DNA of 64,000 bases from Streptomyces roseoviridis. Its GTDB lineage: Bacteria > Actinomycetota > Actinomycetes > Streptomycetales > Streptomycetaceae. Shown piece by piece: positions 51,127 through 59,935 of the stretch. The notes below the pieces were generated by a model. That model saw nothing but the letters and a program-made list of their open reading frames with translations. It was not told the DNA's origin and did no database searches. A program made the position numbers and the translations under genes. Every line of letters starts with the position of its first letter. The stretch's first letter is position 1. The stretch spans positions 372,001 to 436,000 of the forward strand of contig NZ_BAAAWU010000001.1 of the NCBI RefSeq assembly GCF_039535235.1. The letters are read 5' to 3'.

Positions 51127-53970
51127 GTGAGGAAGACCGCTTTGATACGTGTCACACGCGGCATGACCACCGCCGTGGCGTTACTCGCGCTGGCGACCGC
51201 GTCGCCCGGACCGGCGTTCGCGCAGCCCTCGCCGGGCGATCCGACGGCCGCCTCGCCGGGCAGCCGGTACGGGGAGCCCCGGCTGCCGGAGGGCTGGCAG
51301 CTCACCGGGCGCGGGCCGGGCAGGCAGTTGGTGTGGACGCCGGACGAGCCGGTACCCATGGGGGACGCACGGGTCGAGTTCCGGGCCGGCGAACGACTCC
51401 TCGGGTATCCGGTGCCGCGGCCGGACGGCCGTTCCTTCCGGCTGGCGCTCGGGGACGTCCGGCTCGACGGGGACGAGCGGCTGCGGGCGACGGCCGGCGG
51501 CCGTGCGCTGGACGCGACCGGCCGGGGCCGCTCGGACAAGGCCCGGCGCCTCACGCCGTCCGCGCCTCCCGCACCGACCGCGCGGCCCGGCACCGGGCAG
51601 GCCCCGCCGCCCGCGAACGCCGTGGACCCCGGAGTGCCCGGCCCCTACCGCACCGTCGGCGGCGAGTACGCCCTCGATCCGGTCCGGCTGCCCGGCTTCC
51701 CGGAGCCCGTCGAGATGCGCGCCGCCGTGGTGGGCCCGGCCGACGCACCGGGGAAGCGGCCCGTGGCGCTCTTCCTGCACGGCCGTCACTCCACCTGCTA
51801 CACACCGGGCACCGAGGACGTCGACGGCGCCTGGCCGTGCCCTCCGGGCACGCGGCCCGTTCCCAGCCACCAGGGTTACCAGCGCGCCCAGCGGCTCCTC
51901 GCGTCGCAGGGTTACGTGACGCTGTCCATATCCGCCAACGGCATCAACGGGCAGGACTTCCGGGCCGAGGACGGCGGCGCGCAGGCCCGCTCCTCCCTGG
52001 TCCGGCTGCACCTGGCGCGCTGGGCACAGTGGGCGGCCGGCCGCGACGGCGCCCCGGCCGCCGTGCGCCGGGTGGCGCCCGCCGACCTCTCGCGCGTCCT
52101 GCTCGTCGGTCACTCCCGGGGCGGCGAGGGCGTCAACCGGGCCGCGCTCGACAGTCTGTACACCCCGCCCGCGGACCAGGACGGCCACCGGGGGCCCGTC
52201 CGGTGGAAGATCCGCGGCAACGTCCTGATCGGTCCCACCGTCTTCGGCCAGAACCCGGTGCCGGACGTGCCGTCCGCGACCCTGCTGCCGGGCTGCGACG
52301 GTGACGTCTCCGATCTCCAGGGCCAGATCTACGTCGACGGCACCCGAGGGGTCAGCCGGGGCGCCGCCCTGCACAGCGCGGTCTACATGGTCGGCGCCAA
52401 CCACAACTTCTTCAACAGCGAGTGGACCCCGGGGCAGGCGAAGGCGCCCGCGATCGACGACTTCCCGTCCGGGGACGGCACCGACCCGGTGTGCAGCCCC
52501 GGCACGCCGACCCGGCTGACCGCGACGCAGCAGCAGGCGGCCGGGGCCACCTACATCGCCGCGGCGGCCCGCCTGTTCGTGGCGGGTGACGACCGGGTGC
52601 GTCCGCTGCTCGACGGCACCGGCCGCCGGGCGCCGTCGGCCGGCCCGGCCCGGGTCCTCACCCACGCCGTCGGGGCGCACCGCACGCCGGCGTTCCTGCC
52701 GGGCCCCTCGGTCACGGTGTCCGGTGCCGGCGCCCGGCTGTGCGCGCAGGTCGATCCCGACGCCGCCCGCGCCTGTCTGCCGCCCGAGGAGGGCGGCGTG
52801 TCCCCGCACTTCGCGTTCTGGGAGGCGTCTTCCGAGCCGGGCCGTGACGCGGTCGCGCTGCGCTGGGAGGGGCCGGGATCCGCGGTCGCCGTACGGGCCG
52901 GGCGGCCGGTCTCCCTGGCGGGCTCCGAGGCCCTGGCCCTGCGGCTGATCGTTCCGCCCGGCAGCGCGGGCACCGAGTTCGACGTCGCCGTGCGGGACGC
53001 GTCCAATCGCCGCGCGCACCTGGGCCGGGTCCGCGCCGACGGTCTGCCGGGCAGCGAGCGGACCGCCTCGTACTGGGCGCGTGAGGTGCGCGTCCCGCTG
53101 GCCGCGGCCGTGCGCGCGGGCCTGGACACCCGGCGGATCGGGACGCTCGAACTGACCCCGCGGAGCGGCTCCGGCCGGGCGTGGCTCATGGACGCTTGGG
53201 GCTGGCGGCCCGGCACGCCGAAGGCGGCCCCCGCGCCGCTGGCCCGGGTCGACATCGGCCGGCTGACGGTCGACGAGGGCGACGAGGGGGTCCGTACGTA
53301 CCGGGTTCCGGTGCGGGTGACCGGCAAGGGCGCGGGGCAGGTCAGGCTGTTCGTGCCCCGGCCGGACGGCGACGAGGTCGCGTCCCGCGTGGTGACGGTC
53401 CGCCCCGGGCGGCACGACATCGAGATACCGGTCGAGGTGCGGGGCAACACCCGTTACGGCTACGACGTGGCGCGGGACGCCTTCGTCAAGGCGGTGCGCG
53501 GCAGTGTGGTCGGATCGCACCGCGGCGGGGTGACCGCGCGGAACGACGACCCGCTGCCCACGGTGAGCGTGACGCCCGTCGCGGTCGACGTGACCGAGGG
53601 CAAGGCGCTGACCTGGCGGGTGACGCTGTCCGCGGCCGCCGACGCGGACGTGATGGGCGGCGTCGAGTTCCTGCCGGTGACCCGGGGCACGGAGCTGTCG
53701 ACGGCGGACGTGGACCGGCGCTGGCTCGAGGAGCACTTCTGGATCGTGCCCGACCCGCCGCGGCCGCTGTCCCGGCCGGTGGAGGACGGCGCGTACCTCG
53801 CGTTCTCCGTCCCGGCCGGGGAGACGAGCACGGAGGTCACCGTTCCCACCGTCGCGGACGGGGTCGCCGAGCCGGCGGAGTCGGTGCGGGGCGGGCTGTT
53901 CGCCTACGACGCGGAGTGGGAGCGGGTGCCCGGTCCGGAGCTGACGGGGACGGTGCGGGACGCGGGCTGA
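51127..53970 (+). CDS. Large secreted alpha/beta hydrolase with C-terminal Calx-beta-like repeats
   Basis: 947 residues. A signal peptide (TTAVALLALATASPGPAFAQ) precedes an N-terminal region, then the hydrolase core with oxyanion-site FLHGRHSTCYTPG, the nucleophile elbow VLLVGHSRGGEG (Ser), and a late His in VGANHNFFNSEW. About residues 535-690 are beta-rich. Two Calx-beta-like modules (about 705-810 and 815-940) have LTVDEGDEGVRTYRVPVRV, VDVTEGKALTWRVTLSAAAD and the closing TVPTVADGVAEPAE. It is likely an extracellular esterase/lipase-type enzyme. GTG 51127 is the longest start; ATG 51163 is possible. Confidence 0.87.
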   Translation: MRKTALIRVTRGMTTAVALLALATASPGPAFAQPSPGDPTAASPGSRYGEPRLPEGWQLTGRGPGRQLVWTPDEPVPMGDARVEFRAGERLLGYPVPRPDGRSFRLALGDVRLDGDERLRATAGGRALDATGRGRSDKARRLTPSAPPAPTARPGTGQAPPPANAVDPGVPGPYRTVGGEYALDPVRLPGFPEPVEMRAAVVGPADAPGKRPVALFLHGRHSTCYTPGTEDVDGAWPCPPGTRPVPSHQGYQRAQRLLASQGYVTLSISANGINGQDFRAEDGGAQARSSLVRLHLARWAQWAAGRDGAPAAVRRVAPADLSRVLLVGHSRGGEGVNRAALDSLYTPPADQDGHRGPVRWKIRGNVLIGPTVFGQNPVPDVPSATLLPGCDGDVSDLQGQIYVDGTRGVSRGAALHSAVYMVGANHNFFNSEWTPGQAKAPAIDDFPSGDGTDPVCSPGTPTRLTATQQQAAGATYIAAAARLFVAGDDRVRPLLDGTGRRAPSAGPARVLTHAVGAHRTPAFLPGPSVTVSGAGARLCAQVDPDAARACLPPEEGGVSPHFAFWEASSEPGRDAVALRWEGPGSAVAVRAGRPVSLAGSEALALRLIVPPGSAGTEFDVAVRDASNRRAHLGRVRADGLPGSERTASYWAREVRVPLAAAVRAGLDTRRIGTLELTPRSGSGRAWLMDAWGWRPGTPKAAPAPLARVDIGRLTVDEGDEGVRTYRVPVRVTGKGAGQVRLFVPRPDGDEVASRVVTVRPGRHDIEIPVEVRGNTRYGYDVARDAFVKAVRGSVVGSHRGGVTARNDDPLPTVSVTPVAVDVTEGKALTWRVTLSAAADADVMGGVEFLPVTRGTELSTADVDRRWLEEHFWIVPDPPRPLSRPVEDGAYLAFSVPAGETSTEVTVPTVADGVAEPAESVRGGLFAYDAEWERVPGPELTGTVRDAG

Positions 53971-54165
53971 CCGGCCGCGGTCGCACGGCCCGAACGGCCG
54001 GGGAGGGGCGGTCCGAGCGGCCGCCCCTCTCCCGTCCGCCGTCGCGGGTGCGGGTGCGGGTCGGGTGGGGGTGGGAGGCAACTTCGTGACCGTCTCCCGC
54101 GTCCTTCCCCACAGCACCCCTCGGCCCGTACGCGGCCGCCCAGGATTCGTCGAACAGGACACGTG

Positions 54166-54417
54166 ATGAGCGACAAGGCCCGGCTTCTCTTCGACGCGCT
54201 CGACCTCGACCACGACGGCACGCTGACGCGCACGGAGGTCATCGGCGCCCTGCGGGCCAAGGGCCCGACCCTCGCCGCCCAGGGCGTGATCCCGCTGTGG
54301 GGCGTGAGCGGCGACGACGCCGCCTCCGCGCTGTTCGACCAGGCCGACCAGAACGGCGACCGCGTCCTGACGTTCGAGGAGTTCGCCGCCCTGGTGAACC
54401 GCCGCTTCGGCTGGTGA
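54166..54417 (+). CDS. Small EF-hand calcium-binding protein
   Basis: 83 residues with two EF-hand loops: D13-E24 (DLDHDGTLTRTE) and D61-E72 (DQNGDRVLTFEE), both with canonical acidic positions. Probably cytosolic, about 9 kDa, similar to the two-EF-hand proteins of Streptomyces. ATG 54166 is preferred; GTG 54163 is in frame. A weak AGGAC precedes it. The nearby secreted hydrolase with calcium-linked Calx-beta repeats is upstream, but a link is speculative. Confidence 0.92.
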   Translation: MSDKARLLFDALDLDHDGTLTRTEVIGALRAKGPTLAAQGVIPLWGVSGDDAASALFDQADQNGDRVLTFEEFAALVNRRFGW

Positions 54418-54478
54418 GGGACCGGCGCCCACCCGACGTATCCTCGGCGCGGACACGCGGCGAGGGACGGACAGGGAC

Positions 54479-55198
54479 GTGAAGAGGTCGGACGAGGTGG
54501 CGGGCGGGGTGCCGGGCGGGCGAGCCCGCGGCGGCGGGGACGGTTCGCGCACGGCCGGGGCCGCGTCGCTGAGCGCGCGGGCGCGCGAGGAGGTGCTCCA
54601 GCGGATCGTCGACCAGCGCTACCCCCAGGGCGCCCGGCTCGTGGAGCGGGAGGTCGCCGAGGAGCTGAGCATGTCCCGCGTCCCCGTGCGGGAGGCGCTG
54701 CGCGCGCTGGTCGCGGAGGGGCTCCTCGAACTCCTCCCCCACAGCGGTGTGCGCGTGCGGCGGCTGGAGCGCGCCGACGTGGAGCACCTGTACGAGGTGT
54801 GGGAGCCGTTGGCGGTCCAGGCTTCGCGGCTCGCGGCGCGGGCCGTCGCGGCCGGCGACACGGCGGGGCTCGCCGTGCTCGAAGAGCGGCTGCGGCAGGC
54901 GGAGGAGGCGGCCGCCGAGGACGAGGGGGCGCGCGAGGTGGCCGCGCACACCGCCTTCCACGAGGACATCGTCGCCATGGCCGGCAATCCGCTGCTCGGC
55001 CGCACCATGGAGCAGTTGAGCCGGCAGTTGCGGCTGCTGTTCGGGTTGCGCGCCGAGCCGGCGCACATGCGGGCCCAGCACGCCGAGATGCACCGGCACA
55101 TCGCCGCCGGCGACCAGGAGGCCGCGGCGGCGAGCACGCTGCTGCACGTGCGGGACAGCAGGGCGGTCGCCCTGCGCAGCCTTTTCGGCGAAGCCTAG
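54479..55198 (+). CDS. GntR family regulator, FadR subfamily (FCD ligand domain)
   Basis: 239 residues. A Gly/Arg-rich lead of about 30 precedes the winged helix (EEVLQRIVDQRYPQGARLVE, REVAEELSMSRVPVREALRAL) and an all-helical FCD domain with metal/ligand histidines (HTAFHEDIVAMAGN, MHRHIAAGD). GTG 54479 is taken; AGGGAC precedes it. Two inverted GTATAC sites lie directly after its stop and before the next gene, so it likely represses the amidohydrolase and responds to its substrate or product. Confidence 0.93.
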   Translation: MKRSDEVAGGVPGGRARGGGDGSRTAGAASLSARAREEVLQRIVDQRYPQGARLVEREVAEELSMSRVPVREALRALVAEGLLELLPHSGVRVRRLERADVEHLYEVWEPLAVQASRLAARAVAAGDTAGLAVLEERLRQAEEAAAEDEGAREVAAHTAFHEDIVAMAGNPLLGRTMEQLSRQLRLLFGLRAEPAHMRAQHAEMHRHIAAGDQEAAAASTLLHVRDSRAVALRSLFGEA

Positions 55199-55200
55199 GC

Positions 55201-55211
55201 TTTGTATACCA
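55201..55211. promoter_or_regulatory. GTATAC operator site A for the GntR regulator
   Basis: TTTGTATACCA, right after the regulator stop. It is the exact inverted copy of site B and matches the T-GTATAC-A cores often bound by FCD-type GntR proteins. Confidence 0.6.
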
Positions 55212-55285
55212 TCCCGCCATCCCATCCTCGACCAATCCAGCACATCCCCGCTCCACGGCGCACCTCTTGTTCGCCGAAGGAAGCT

Positions 55286-55296
55286 TGGTATACAAA
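55286..55296. promoter_or_regulatory. GTATAC operator site B before the amidohydrolase
   Basis: TGGTATACAAA, 32 bp before the GTG start at 55328, and the reverse complement of site A about 75 bp away. Position fits repression of the amidohydrolase gene. Confidence 0.65.
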
Positions 55297-55327
55297 ACGG
55301 GGACCAGTAACGGCCGAAGGAGTCCCC

Positions 55328-56551
55328 GTGCAGTCCTCCTCCCCCTCCACCGGCGTGCTCTCGCGCGAGGCGCGGACGGTGGTCTTCCGTGACGTACGGC
55401 CGTTCGGCGCGGCGGAGGCCACGGACCTGGTGGTCGCCGACGGCCGCATCGCGGACGGGCCCGCGCCGCGCGGGGCGACGGTGGTGGACGGAGGCGGCCG
55501 GATCGCGCTGCCCTCGCTCGTGGACGCCCACATCCACCCCGACAAGACGACGTGGGGCGGCTCCTGGGTGTCCCGGCGCCCGGCGAGCGGCATCGCGGAC
55601 TACGCCGAGCAGGACGTGGAGCTGTTCCAGGGCCGGCGCCGCCCCGTCGCGGAGCGCGCGTACGGGCTGATGTCCCACGCCGTCGCCCGTGGCACCCGCG
55701 CCATGCGGGCCCACGCCGATGTCGCCCCGGCCTACGGCCTGGCCTGCGTCGAGGGACTGGCGAAGGCCCGCGAACGACTGCGGCACGCGCTCGACGTGCA
55801 GATCGTGGCCTTCCCGCAGCACGGCGTCGTGCGCACGCCGGGCACGGCGCGACTCCTGGAGGACGCGGCGCGCGCCGGCGTCGTCGACCTGATCGGCGGC
55901 ATCGACCCCGTCGGCTTCGACCAGGCTCTCGACGAGCAGCTCGACCTGGTCTTCGGCATCGCCGGCCGGCACGGCGTCGGCGTCGACATCCATCTGCACG
56001 ACCGCGGCGACAACGGCCTCGTGGCCCTGCGCGGGATCATCGACCGCACCCGCGCCCTGGGCCTCGCCGGGCGGGTCACCGTCAGCCACGTCTTCTGCCT
56101 GCCGGCCCTCTCCGAGCGCGAACTCGACTCCCTCGCCGCCGGCCTGGGCGAGCAGGACATCGCCCTGACCACGGTGGCACCGTCCGACTCCCTCGTGCTG
56201 CCGATCGCCCGGCTGCGCGAGCACGGCGTGCGCGTCGGGCTCGGCTCGGACGGGGTGCGGGACGCCTGGAGCCCGTTCGGCGACGCGGACATGCTGCACC
56301 GCGCCCACATCCTCGGCCGGGTCACGGACGTCCGGCTCGACGAGGAACTGGCGGACTGCTACGACGTCGCCGCACACGGGGGCGCCGACGTCCTGGGCCT
56401 TCCGCACGCCGACCTCACGCCCGGCGCTCCGGCCGACTTCGTCCTCGTGCGGGGCGAGTGCCTGCCGCAGGTGGTCGTGGACATGCCCCGCCGGGACATG
56501 GTCGTCCACGGCGGGGCCGTCGTCGCCCGTGACGGTGAGTTCCTCGTCTGA
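55328..56551 (+). CDS. Amidohydrolase, cytosine deaminase-like
   Basis: 407 residues of the amidohydrolase superfamily (CodA/AtzC-like): LPSLVDAHIHPDKTTWGG metal His pair, QIVAFPQHGV, VDIHLHDRGD, TVSHVFCLP, and GLGSDGVRDAWSPFGD with the catalytic Asp. It hydrolyses a cyclic amidine or amide such as a pyrimidine or triazine; cytosine is only one possibility. CGAAGGAGTCCCC precedes GTG 55328, so the longer frame is rejected. GntR sites upstream suggest substrate-induced expression. Confidence 0.9.
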   Translation: MQSSSPSTGVLSREARTVVFRDVRPFGAAEATDLVVADGRIADGPAPRGATVVDGGGRIALPSLVDAHIHPDKTTWGGSWVSRRPASGIADYAEQDVELFQGRRRPVAERAYGLMSHAVARGTRAMRAHADVAPAYGLACVEGLAKARERLRHALDVQIVAFPQHGVVRTPGTARLLEDAARAGVVDLIGGIDPVGFDQALDEQLDLVFGIAGRHGVGVDIHLHDRGDNGLVALRGIIDRTRALGLAGRVTVSHVFCLPALSERELDSLAAGLGEQDIALTTVAPSDSLVLPIARLREHGVRVGLGSDGVRDAWSPFGDADMLHRAHILGRVTDVRLDEELADCYDVAAHGGADVLGLPHADLTPGAPADFVLVRGECLPQVVVDMPRRDMVVHGGAVVARDGEFLV

Positions 56552-56641
56552 ACCGCAGACCGCGAGCCCTCGGGATCCCGGGTCCCGGCCCGGCGCGCCC
56601 GGCCGGTCCCGTCCCGGCCGGTCCCGGCCCGGCCAGCGGTG

Positions 56642-56920
56642 CTACGCCGCCGCGGGGCGGGGCGGCCGGGCGGGGGTCAGCGGGCCGACCACGGTGAGCG
56701 GGATGCCCAGCGTCTCGCAGATCCGGCGGGCCCTGGACAGCGCGCTCAGCGAGGCCGGTGACGGGTCGGACGTCGGGAGCTGGATGCGGACGTGCCGCGG
56801 CCGGTGGGCGTAGAGCAGCGCCTCCGTCTCCAGGAAGGCGGCGGCCCGGCTGGTCACGTCGAGGTCCCGCAGCAGCGACAGGTGCAGGACGCCGTCCTCG
56901 AAGGCGTGGCTGATGAGCAT
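56642..56920 (-). CDS. STAS-like small protein
   Basis: 92 residues with an alternating beta/alpha pattern of STAS-type anti-sigma antagonists: MLISHAFEDGVLHLSLLRDL, HVRIQLPTSDPSPASLSAL, ICETLGIPLTVVGPL. The usual phosphorylated Ser/Thr motif (D-S-x-G) is not clear; SDPSPASLSAL is the nearest. It could be a partner for a PP2C phosphatase such as that at 31405, or a degenerate member. GAAGGAG precedes ATG 56920. Confidence 0.68.
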   Translation of the reverse strand: MLISHAFEDGVLHLSLLRDLDVTSRAAAFLETEALLYAHRPRHVRIQLPTSDPSPASLSALSRARRICETLGIPLTVVGPLTPARPPRPAAA

Positions 56921-57504
56921 GACGGTCTCCTTCCGCCGCTCGAGGGGCCGCCCCGGCCGCACGGCGTGCTGTGGGGATGAGCAGGGCAGGCGGGGCGGCT
57001 CACCCAGGATGCGGAGAAGCGGGCGACGTGCGTCCTTTCGCGGCACGTGCCGGGGAGCGCGGAGGGCGGTGCCGACGGCGTCCGTGCCGGCCCGGACCCG
57101 TACGCGGACTCGTACGCCTTCGTACGGAGTCGTCGTACCGGACAAGGCTAGGCAGAGGCCCGCCGTGATCGCACCCGCACGCCCCCGGGACCCGGCGGGA
57201 ACCGGGTGCCGGGGGCGTGCGGGCGGCCGTTCCGACGGCCTGTGGACGAGCTGCTACGGGTGGTCACCGGGTCGGCGTTCCCGTCGGGTGGCCCGGTGGT
57301 GGCGTACGCGGACGCCCGGGGTCCTTCGCGGGCCACGGGCCCGAGGGGGCCGGGCTCCGCCGCCGTCCCCCGCATCGGTCCGTGGTGCTGTCGGGCCGGG
57401 TCCGGTCGTGGGGCCCGGCCGTCGGTCGTGAGCGTCGGCGGGACGGCCGCCCGGTCCGCCGGCCCGGCGCCTCCGCGCTCGGCGAGGGGCCGGCGGCGGG
57501 GCGG
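56921..57504. other. Intergenic region between the STAS-like and DUF5709 genes
   Basis: 584 bp on which no gene is supported. It holds the leader of the STAS-like gene and a strong hairpin at 57175-57222. The rest is G/C-rich with short repeats and only shadow frames. Confidence 0.5.
57175..57222. terminator. Intrinsic hairpin terminator downstream of the DUF5709 gene
   Basis: A 14-bp outer stem (57175-57188 with 57209-57222) is extended by a 5-bp inner stem across a 2-base internal loop. It stands about 280 bp after the DUF5709 stop on the minus strand. Confidence 0.65.
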
Positions 57505-57978
57505 TCAGCGGCCGTCGATGCCGGTGTCCCGGTGGACCGCCGCCTCCTCGGCCGACGCCGTTCCGTCGTCGATCCCCACGTCCTCGGCGGCGACCCCGCC
57601 GGAGACGGCCGGCCCGGCGCCGACGAGCCGCCCGGCCCGGGTGGCGCCGGCCTCCTCGTCGACGGGCTCGCCCTCCCCGTCCGGGAGGTCGCCCAGCTCG
57701 TCTCCGCGGGCCGCTGTCACGTCCGGGCGCTCCTGGGCGAGCCGGTCGTCCAGGGACGAGCCCTCGCGCTGCTCGCGCGGGGTGGTGCCGTGCCGGGTGA
57801 CGGCGGTCGGCCGGTCGGGCGGCGAGTAGCCGGGGTCCTCCACGGCCTCGGTGGCGTCGGTGTCCAGGGCGTTCTCGGGGTCGTACGGGTCGCTGGGCCG
57901 GTTGGAGGCGTCCGAGCCGGTCGGCTGGTACACCTCGTCCCCTCGCCCGTCCGCTGTCGTCGCGGGGTCCTCTGACAT
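57505..57978 (-). CDS. DUF5709 domain protein
   Basis: 157 residues, acidic. It has the DUF5709 marks YQPTGSDASNRPSDPYDPEN, EDPGYSPPDRP, LDDRLAQERPDV, GDLPDGEGEPVDEEAG and the end AASAEEAAVH-like TASAEEAAVHRD. Widespread in Streptomyces; often in stress (SigB-type) regulons, function unknown. GAGAGGAG precedes ATG 57978. A GGGTAG promoter candidate lies about 280 bp upstream. Confidence 0.93.
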   Translation of the reverse strand: MSEDPATTADGRGDEVYQPTGSDASNRPSDPYDPENALDTDATEAVEDPGYSPPDRPTAVTRHGTTPREQREGSSLDDRLAQERPDVTAARGDELGDLPDGEGEPVDEEAGATRAGRLVGAGPAVSGGVAAEDVGIDDGTASAEEAAVHRDTGIDGR

Positions 57979-58363
57979 CGTCAGGGCTCCTCTCGGTCGT
58001 TCGTGCGTTTCGGTGTGCCGGGTACGTCCGCCGCCGGGCCGTACGCGTCGGCTCGTCCTGCTTCGGGAGCCGGCGTCGTCGTGCCTCACGATCGGCGTGG
58101 TCGCCTTGACGTGCCGCTGCCGCGCCGCCCGGTCATCCGCGGTCCTCCTGGGTCGGCTCCCGTCGCCGGGGTGGGCGACCGGACGGGGGGCGGCGGCCGC
58201 TGCGGCGTCGGCACGCCGGGCGCGGCCTGCCGGCTGCGCGGTGTCTGCCCGTGCGACTACCCCGGCGGGCGCGGGACAGACACCGGATCCGCGGGACGAA
58301 TGAAATCCACGGGACGGGTGAGACGCCCGGCGAACCCTTCCGTCACACGGCGAGGAGAACCCG
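57979..58363. other. Divergent intergenic region with a GGGTA-type promoter candidate
   Basis: No gene. Separates the DUF5709 gene from the small hydrophilic gene and should contain promoters for both; one candidate is listed at 58257-58281 (minus strand). G/C-rich, with no clear hairpin. Confidence 0.5.
58257..58281 (-). promoter_or_regulatory. Candidate stress-sigma promoter upstream of DUF5709
   Basis: On the minus strand GTCT, 15 bases, GGGTAG. Fits the SigB-like spacing; the final G differs from consensus C/T, and it lies far (about 280 bp) from the start. Confidence 0.3.
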
Positions 58364-58561
58364 ATGAGCAACCCCCAGCAACCGGAGCAGAGGCGCAGCG
58401 GGCGAGGAGCCGGGACCCCGCAGGACAGCTCGGCCCTCAAGGCGAACCAGCCGGCGGGGTCGCGGGGCAAGGGCCGGCCGCACGGCACCGACAAGGGCGA
58501 GCGCGGCGGCGGTGAGGGCGGCGGCACGCCTCCCGACCAGCAGCCCGAACCGCACGCCTGA
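58364..58561 (+). CDS. Small hydrophilic Gly/Lys-rich protein
   Basis: 65 residues, strongly hydrophilic (MSNPQQPEQRRSGRGAG, then GKGRPHGTDKGERGGG) and disordered-looking. GGCGAGGAGAACCCG gives a good ribosome site. Similar in type to the protein at 10500-10739. No family recognised; it lies among stress-type genes. Confidence 0.62.
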   Translation: MSNPQQPEQRRSGRGAGTPQDSSALKANQPAGSRGKGRPHGTDKGERGGGEGGGTPPDQQPEPHA

Positions 58562-58718
58562 CCGACGGGCCCGCCCCTCGCGGGCGGCGACGTCCTGGGC
58601 CTTCGGCTTCGCGCCGGAGGCCCCTTTCCGTGCCGGTGAGGACGAGGGCCGGCGCGGTGCGGACCAGGCCCCCGCGACCGGGCGGCCGGACGGCCGGCGG
58701 AGCCGATGGCCGATGGCC

Positions 58719-58744
58719 GGATGCGGGGCGCGACCCGTGGGTAG
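58719..58744 (+). promoter_or_regulatory. Candidate stress-sigma promoter upstream of the DUF6480 gene
   Basis: GGAT, 16 bases, GGGTAG, about 45 bp before the ATG at 58788. Same pattern as the candidates at the hemerythrin, CBS, DUF5709 and SRPBCC genes. Confidence 0.3.
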
Positions 58745-58787
58745 GCGCCGGGCACGCGGCCGACCGGCCGCCGAGGAGGTGACCGTC

Positions 58788-59024
58788 ATGACCACCCCGA
58801 GCAACCCCGACCCCGACCCCCGGACCTCGGCGGGCCTGGAGCCGGGCGGCGGCGTGCCGCCGGGCGAGACGCCTCCGGCGGAGGCGGGCACGGGTACCGG
58901 AACGGGGCCCTACCGGCGCCCCACCCGTGGCTGGGCCGCCGGCCCCATGGTCGTCCTGTGGATCCTGGTCCTCGTCGTCGCCCTGTTCTTCGCGGTGTAC
59001 GGCATCGTCCTGGCCACGCGCTGA
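58788..59024 (+). CDS. DUF6480-like small membrane protein
   Basis: 78 residues: NPDPDPRTSAGLEPGGGVPP, GETPPAE, and RPTRGWAAG lead to a single transmembrane helix (MVVLWILVLVVALFFAVYG). This is the pattern of the small DUF6480 proteins of Streptomyces: N-terminal Asp-Pro motif, conserved PRPTRGW-like segment, one helix. GAGGAGGTGACCGTC precedes the ATG. Function unknown; probably stress-induced. Confidence 0.85.
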   Translation: MTTPSNPDPDPRTSAGLEPGGGVPPGETPPAEAGTGTGTGPYRRPTRGWAAGPMVVLWILVLVVALFFAVYGIVLATR

Positions 59025-59060
59025 ACGGCGGGCGCCCCCGGCGCGGGGCGCCCGGACGAA

Positions 59061-59093
59061 GAGGGACGCCGCCCCGGTGGGGCGGCGTCCCTC
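59061..59093. terminator. Bidirectional intrinsic terminator
   Basis: A perfect 15-bp stem (59061-59075 with 59079-59093) with a GGT loop between the convergent DUF6480 and metallophosphoesterase genes. Confidence 0.85.
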
Positions 59094-59128
59094 GCGGCGG
59101 ACCGGGATCCGACGGCGGCGCGGCGCGT

Positions 59129-59935
59129 TCAGTGAGGTGCCACGGCGCCGGGCCCGGGAGCGGCGTCGGGCGGGTGGTGGCCGTCGACCGGCAGCTGGTA
59201 GAGGGCGAAGGCCTGGCGGATCACCGGCTGGGCGACGTTGCGGACGCGTACGCCGCCGGCCGTCATGCCGTGCTCGGTGCCCAGGTGGGCGTGGCCGTGC
59301 ACCGCGAGGTCCGCGCCCGCCGAGTCGATCGCCTCGGCGAGGAGGTAGCTGCCGAGAAACGGATAGATCTCCAGCGGCTCGCCCGCCAGCGTGTCGGGAA
59401 CGGGCGAGAAGTGGGTCAGGGCGATGCGGACGGCGCAGTCGCCGACCGCGAGGTCCCCGAGCGCGGCGGTCAGCCGTTCCGCGCTCAGCCGGGTGGTGCG
59501 GACGAACGCCTTCATCTCGGGTTCGCCGAACTCGCCCGCGCTGCGGCCCACGAAGCCCCCGCAGAACCCCTTGGCCCCCGCGACGCCGACCTTGCGTCCG
59601 GCCACCGGCAGCACCACCGCGTCCCCTTCGAGGACGGTGACGCCGGCGTCCTGGAGCACGCGGGTGACCTCGGACTCCTGGCCCGAGTGGTAGTCGTGGT
59701 TGCCGAGCACGGCCACCACCGGCACACCGCAGTCCCGTACCTCGCCCGCGACCACCGCGGCCTCCTCGGCCGTTCCGTGGCGGGTCAGGTCGCCGGCGAG
59801 CAGCAGCAGGTCGGCACAGTCGGCCAGGCGGGAGAAGGCGGGCCGCAGCAGTCCCTCGCAGTCCTCGCTGAGGTGGATGTCGCCGACCGCCGCCACCCTG
59901 ACGACGTCGTGCGCTGTCGAGGTGGCTGTGCTCAT
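59129..59935 (-). CDS. Metallophosphoesterase
   Basis: 268 residues with the calcineurin-like metal motifs: VAAVGDIHLSED (D-x-H), LLLAGDLTRHG (GD), LGNHDYHSG (GNHD), and the late IALTHFSP and VHGHAHLGTE histidines. It should be a di-metal phosphodiesterase or phosphatase of unknown substrate. ATG 59935 overlaps the BON gene stop (ATGA), so it ends a coupled three-gene operon whose first member is a nucleotidyltransferase. Confidence 0.93.
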   Translation of the reverse strand: MSTATSTAHDVVRVAAVGDIHLSEDCEGLLRPAFSRLADCADLLLLAGDLTRHGTAEEAAVVAGEVRDCGVPVVAVLGNHDYHSGQESEVTRVLQDAGVTVLEGDAVVLPVAGRKVGVAGAKGFCGGFVGRSAGEFGEPEMKAFVRTTRLSAERLTAALGDLAVGDCAVRIALTHFSPVPDTLAGEPLEIYPFLGSYLLAEAIDSAGADLAVHGHAHLGTEHGMTAGGVRVRNVAQPVIRQAFALYQLPVDGHHPPDAAPGPGAVAPH

